In this document: in pieces, positions 6,755 to 7,486 of the stretch | Numbering within the stretch: the first letter of the stretch is position 1 | Layout of the letters: every line of letters starts with the position of its first letter | DNA from: CAVRQM01 sp964250775 | GTDB taxonomy: Bacteria; Pseudomonadota; Alphaproteobacteria; Acetobacterales; Acetobacteraceae | Assembly: GCA_964250775.1 (NCBI GenBank) | Contig: CAXUHK010000186.1 | Location: 1-7,486, forward strand | DNA length: 7,486 nucleotides | Reading direction: 5' to 3' | Made by a program: the position numbers and the translations under genes | Notes under the pieces: generated by a model | The model's database searches: none | The model's input: the letters and a program-made list of their open reading frames with translations, nothing else | What the model was told of the DNA's origin: nothing

Positions 6755-7297
6755 GTGAGCGGCGCCCAAACCCTGGGCGAGCTGTTGGGCCAGGTCGCCG
6801 CTGGCGACCGCGCCGCGTTCGAGGCCCTGTACCGCGCGCAGTCGCCGCGCCTCTACGGGGTGGCGATACGCATCACCCGCCATTCCGCCCAGGCGGCCGA
6901 CGCGGTGCACGATGCCTTCCTGCAGGTGTGGCGCAACGCCGCCCGCTTCGACGCCGAACGCGGCAATCCCGAGGCCTGGCTGCTGAGCCTGGCCCGCTAC
7001 CGGGCGCTGGACATCGCGCGCCGCCGCGGCCGCGAGACGCCGGACGACGACCTGCCGGAACTGGCCGACGAGGATCCCGACCCGTTGGCCAGGCTGCAGG
7101 GCGCGAGCGAGGCGCGGGCATTGAACCGCTGCCTGCAGACGCTCGACGCGGACCGTCGGCGGCTGGTTGCGATGGCTTTCGTCGACGGCCTCACGCATGT
7201 CGAGGTGGCCGAGCGGACCGCGATGCCGCTCGGCACCGTCAAGTCATGGATACGGCGCAGCCTGCAGACGCTCCGCGCTTGCCTGGAAGGCGTGTGA
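6755..7297 (+). CDS. ECF-family RNA polymerase sigma factor
   Basis: 180 aa from GTG 6755, a normal ECF length. ECF sigma factors recruit RNA polymerase to a small set of promoters when released from an anti-sigma factor. Only two domains are present, as in the family. The sigma-2 domain (about 18-91) includes DAVHDAFLQVWRNA (49-62) of region 2.2 and a tryptophan-containing segment, AWLLSLARYRALDIARRR (74-91), of regions 2.3-2.4. An acidic linker (about 97-110) leads to sigma-4 (about 123-178), with the helix-turn-helix LTHVEVAERTAMPLGTVKSW (146-165). The start is uncertain. In-frame GTGs at 6740 and 6701 and ATGs at 6599 and 6530 lie upstream, but the residues they add resemble nothing in the family. 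GTG 6755 gives VSGAQTLGELLGQVAAGDRAA, which fits ECF N-termini, though it lacks a clear ribosome-binding site. The following RskA-like gene suggests a SigK-like pair. Confidence 0.93.
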   Translation: MSGAQTLGELLGQVAAGDRAAFEALYRAQSPRLYGVAIRITRHSAQAADAVHDAFLQVWRNAARFDAERGNPEAWLLSLARYRALDIARRRGRETPDDDLPELADEDPDPLARLQGASEARALNRCLQTLDADRRRLVAMAFVDGLTHVEVAERTAMPLGTVKSWIRRSLQTLRACLEGV

Positions 7298-7298
7298 G

Positions 7299-7486
7299 AT
7301 GAGCGGCGTAGACGACACCCCCGACGATCCCGGGTTCGACGACCCCGACACGCTGGCGGCCGAGTTCGTGCTGGGCGCGCTCACCGCCGACGAGATGCGC
7401 GCCGTGCGGGCGCGCTCGCGCGCCGACCCGGCGCTGGCCACGGCGATCGCCGCCTGGGAGGTCCGGCTGTCGCCGCTGGCCTCGGC
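7299..7486 (+). CDS. Probable RskA-like anti-sigma factor, N-terminal part
   Basis: The ATG at 7299 lies 1 nt after the sigma-factor stop, with a good ribosome-binding site GGAAGG (7285-7290) inside the end of the sigma gene; 62 codons are visible before the window ends. After an acidic leader (about residues 1-17) comes LAAEFVLGALTADEMRAV (19-36) and then DPALATAIAAWEVRLSPLA (43-61). This is the layout of the cytoplasmic anti-sigma domain of RskA-type proteins (LAAEYVLGxL ... DPxLAxxVxxWExRLxPL). No zinc-binding HxxxCxxC motif is present in the visible part, as expected for RskA-like rather than ChrR/ZAS proteins. The family normally continues into one transmembrane helix and a periplasmic RskA domain, which cannot be seen here. 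It should bind and hold inactive the sigma factor encoded just upstream (inference from family and gene order). Confidence 0.85.
   Translation, partial: MSGVDDTPDDPGFDDPDTLAAEFVLGALTADEMRAVRARSRADPALATAIAAWEVRLSPLAS

Noticed and set aside
1..7486. An undescribed defence system, CRISPR array, RNA gene or complete mobile element
   Set aside because: All long conserved frames are accounted for by glycogen enzymes and sigma/anti-sigma proteins; no regularly spaced repeats, transposase, integrase or tRNA-like structures were seen.

Overview
The window is very GC-rich and fully bacterial, and most likely comes from an alphaproteobacterium. Three things point there: the GlgC sequence, as I remember the family, is closest to Agrobacterium-type enzymes; a palindromic intergenic repeat (about 3670-3803) has out-of-frame translations of the well-known alphaproteobacterial 'MAGLxPAxH / DGRxKxGHDE' type; and NrsF-like and RskA-like anti-sigma genes are present. 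Genus cannot be assigned from the sequence alone; Rhizobiales or Rhodospirillales (Bradyrhizobium- or Reyranella-like) are reasonable guesses.

Layout. (1) 2-415, plus strand: the 3' part of a multi-pass membrane protein of the NrsF/DUF1109 anti-sigma family, with its 5' end outside the window. (2) 387-6367, minus strand: a glycogen gene cluster transcribed glgP -> glgC -> glgX (glycogen phosphorylase, ADP-glucose pyrophosphorylase, debranching enzyme). glgC and glgX are 35 nt apart. glgP and glgC are separated by a 213-nt gap that holds the large imperfect palindrome. (3) 6368-6754: a 387-nt divergent intergenic region with two candidate ECF-type promoters, one facing each way. (4) 6755-7297 and 7299-7486, plus strand: an ECF RNA polymerase sigma factor followed after 1 nt by the start of a probable RskA-like anti-sigma factor, cut by the window end.

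How the genes work together. GlgC makes ADP-glucose, the glucosyl donor for glycogen. GlgP shortens the outer chains of glycogen to glucose-1-phosphate, and GlgX removes the limit-dextrin branches GlgP leaves. The synthase (glgA) and branching enzyme (glgB) needed to complete synthesis are not in the window. The sigma/anti-sigma pair is a separate transcription-control module. Because the NrsF-like gene implies a second sigma/anti-sigma module just outside the left edge, the glycogen cluster appears to lie between two extracytoplasmic-stress control units. No direct evidence here shows that either controls the glg genes.

No tRNA, rRNA, transposase, integrase, CRISPR array or obvious prophage gene was seen. 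The region looks like ordinary chromosomal metabolism plus regulation. The points most worth checking are the palindrome, the reduced glg gene set, the paired sigma-factor context and an unusual allosteric loop in GlgC.
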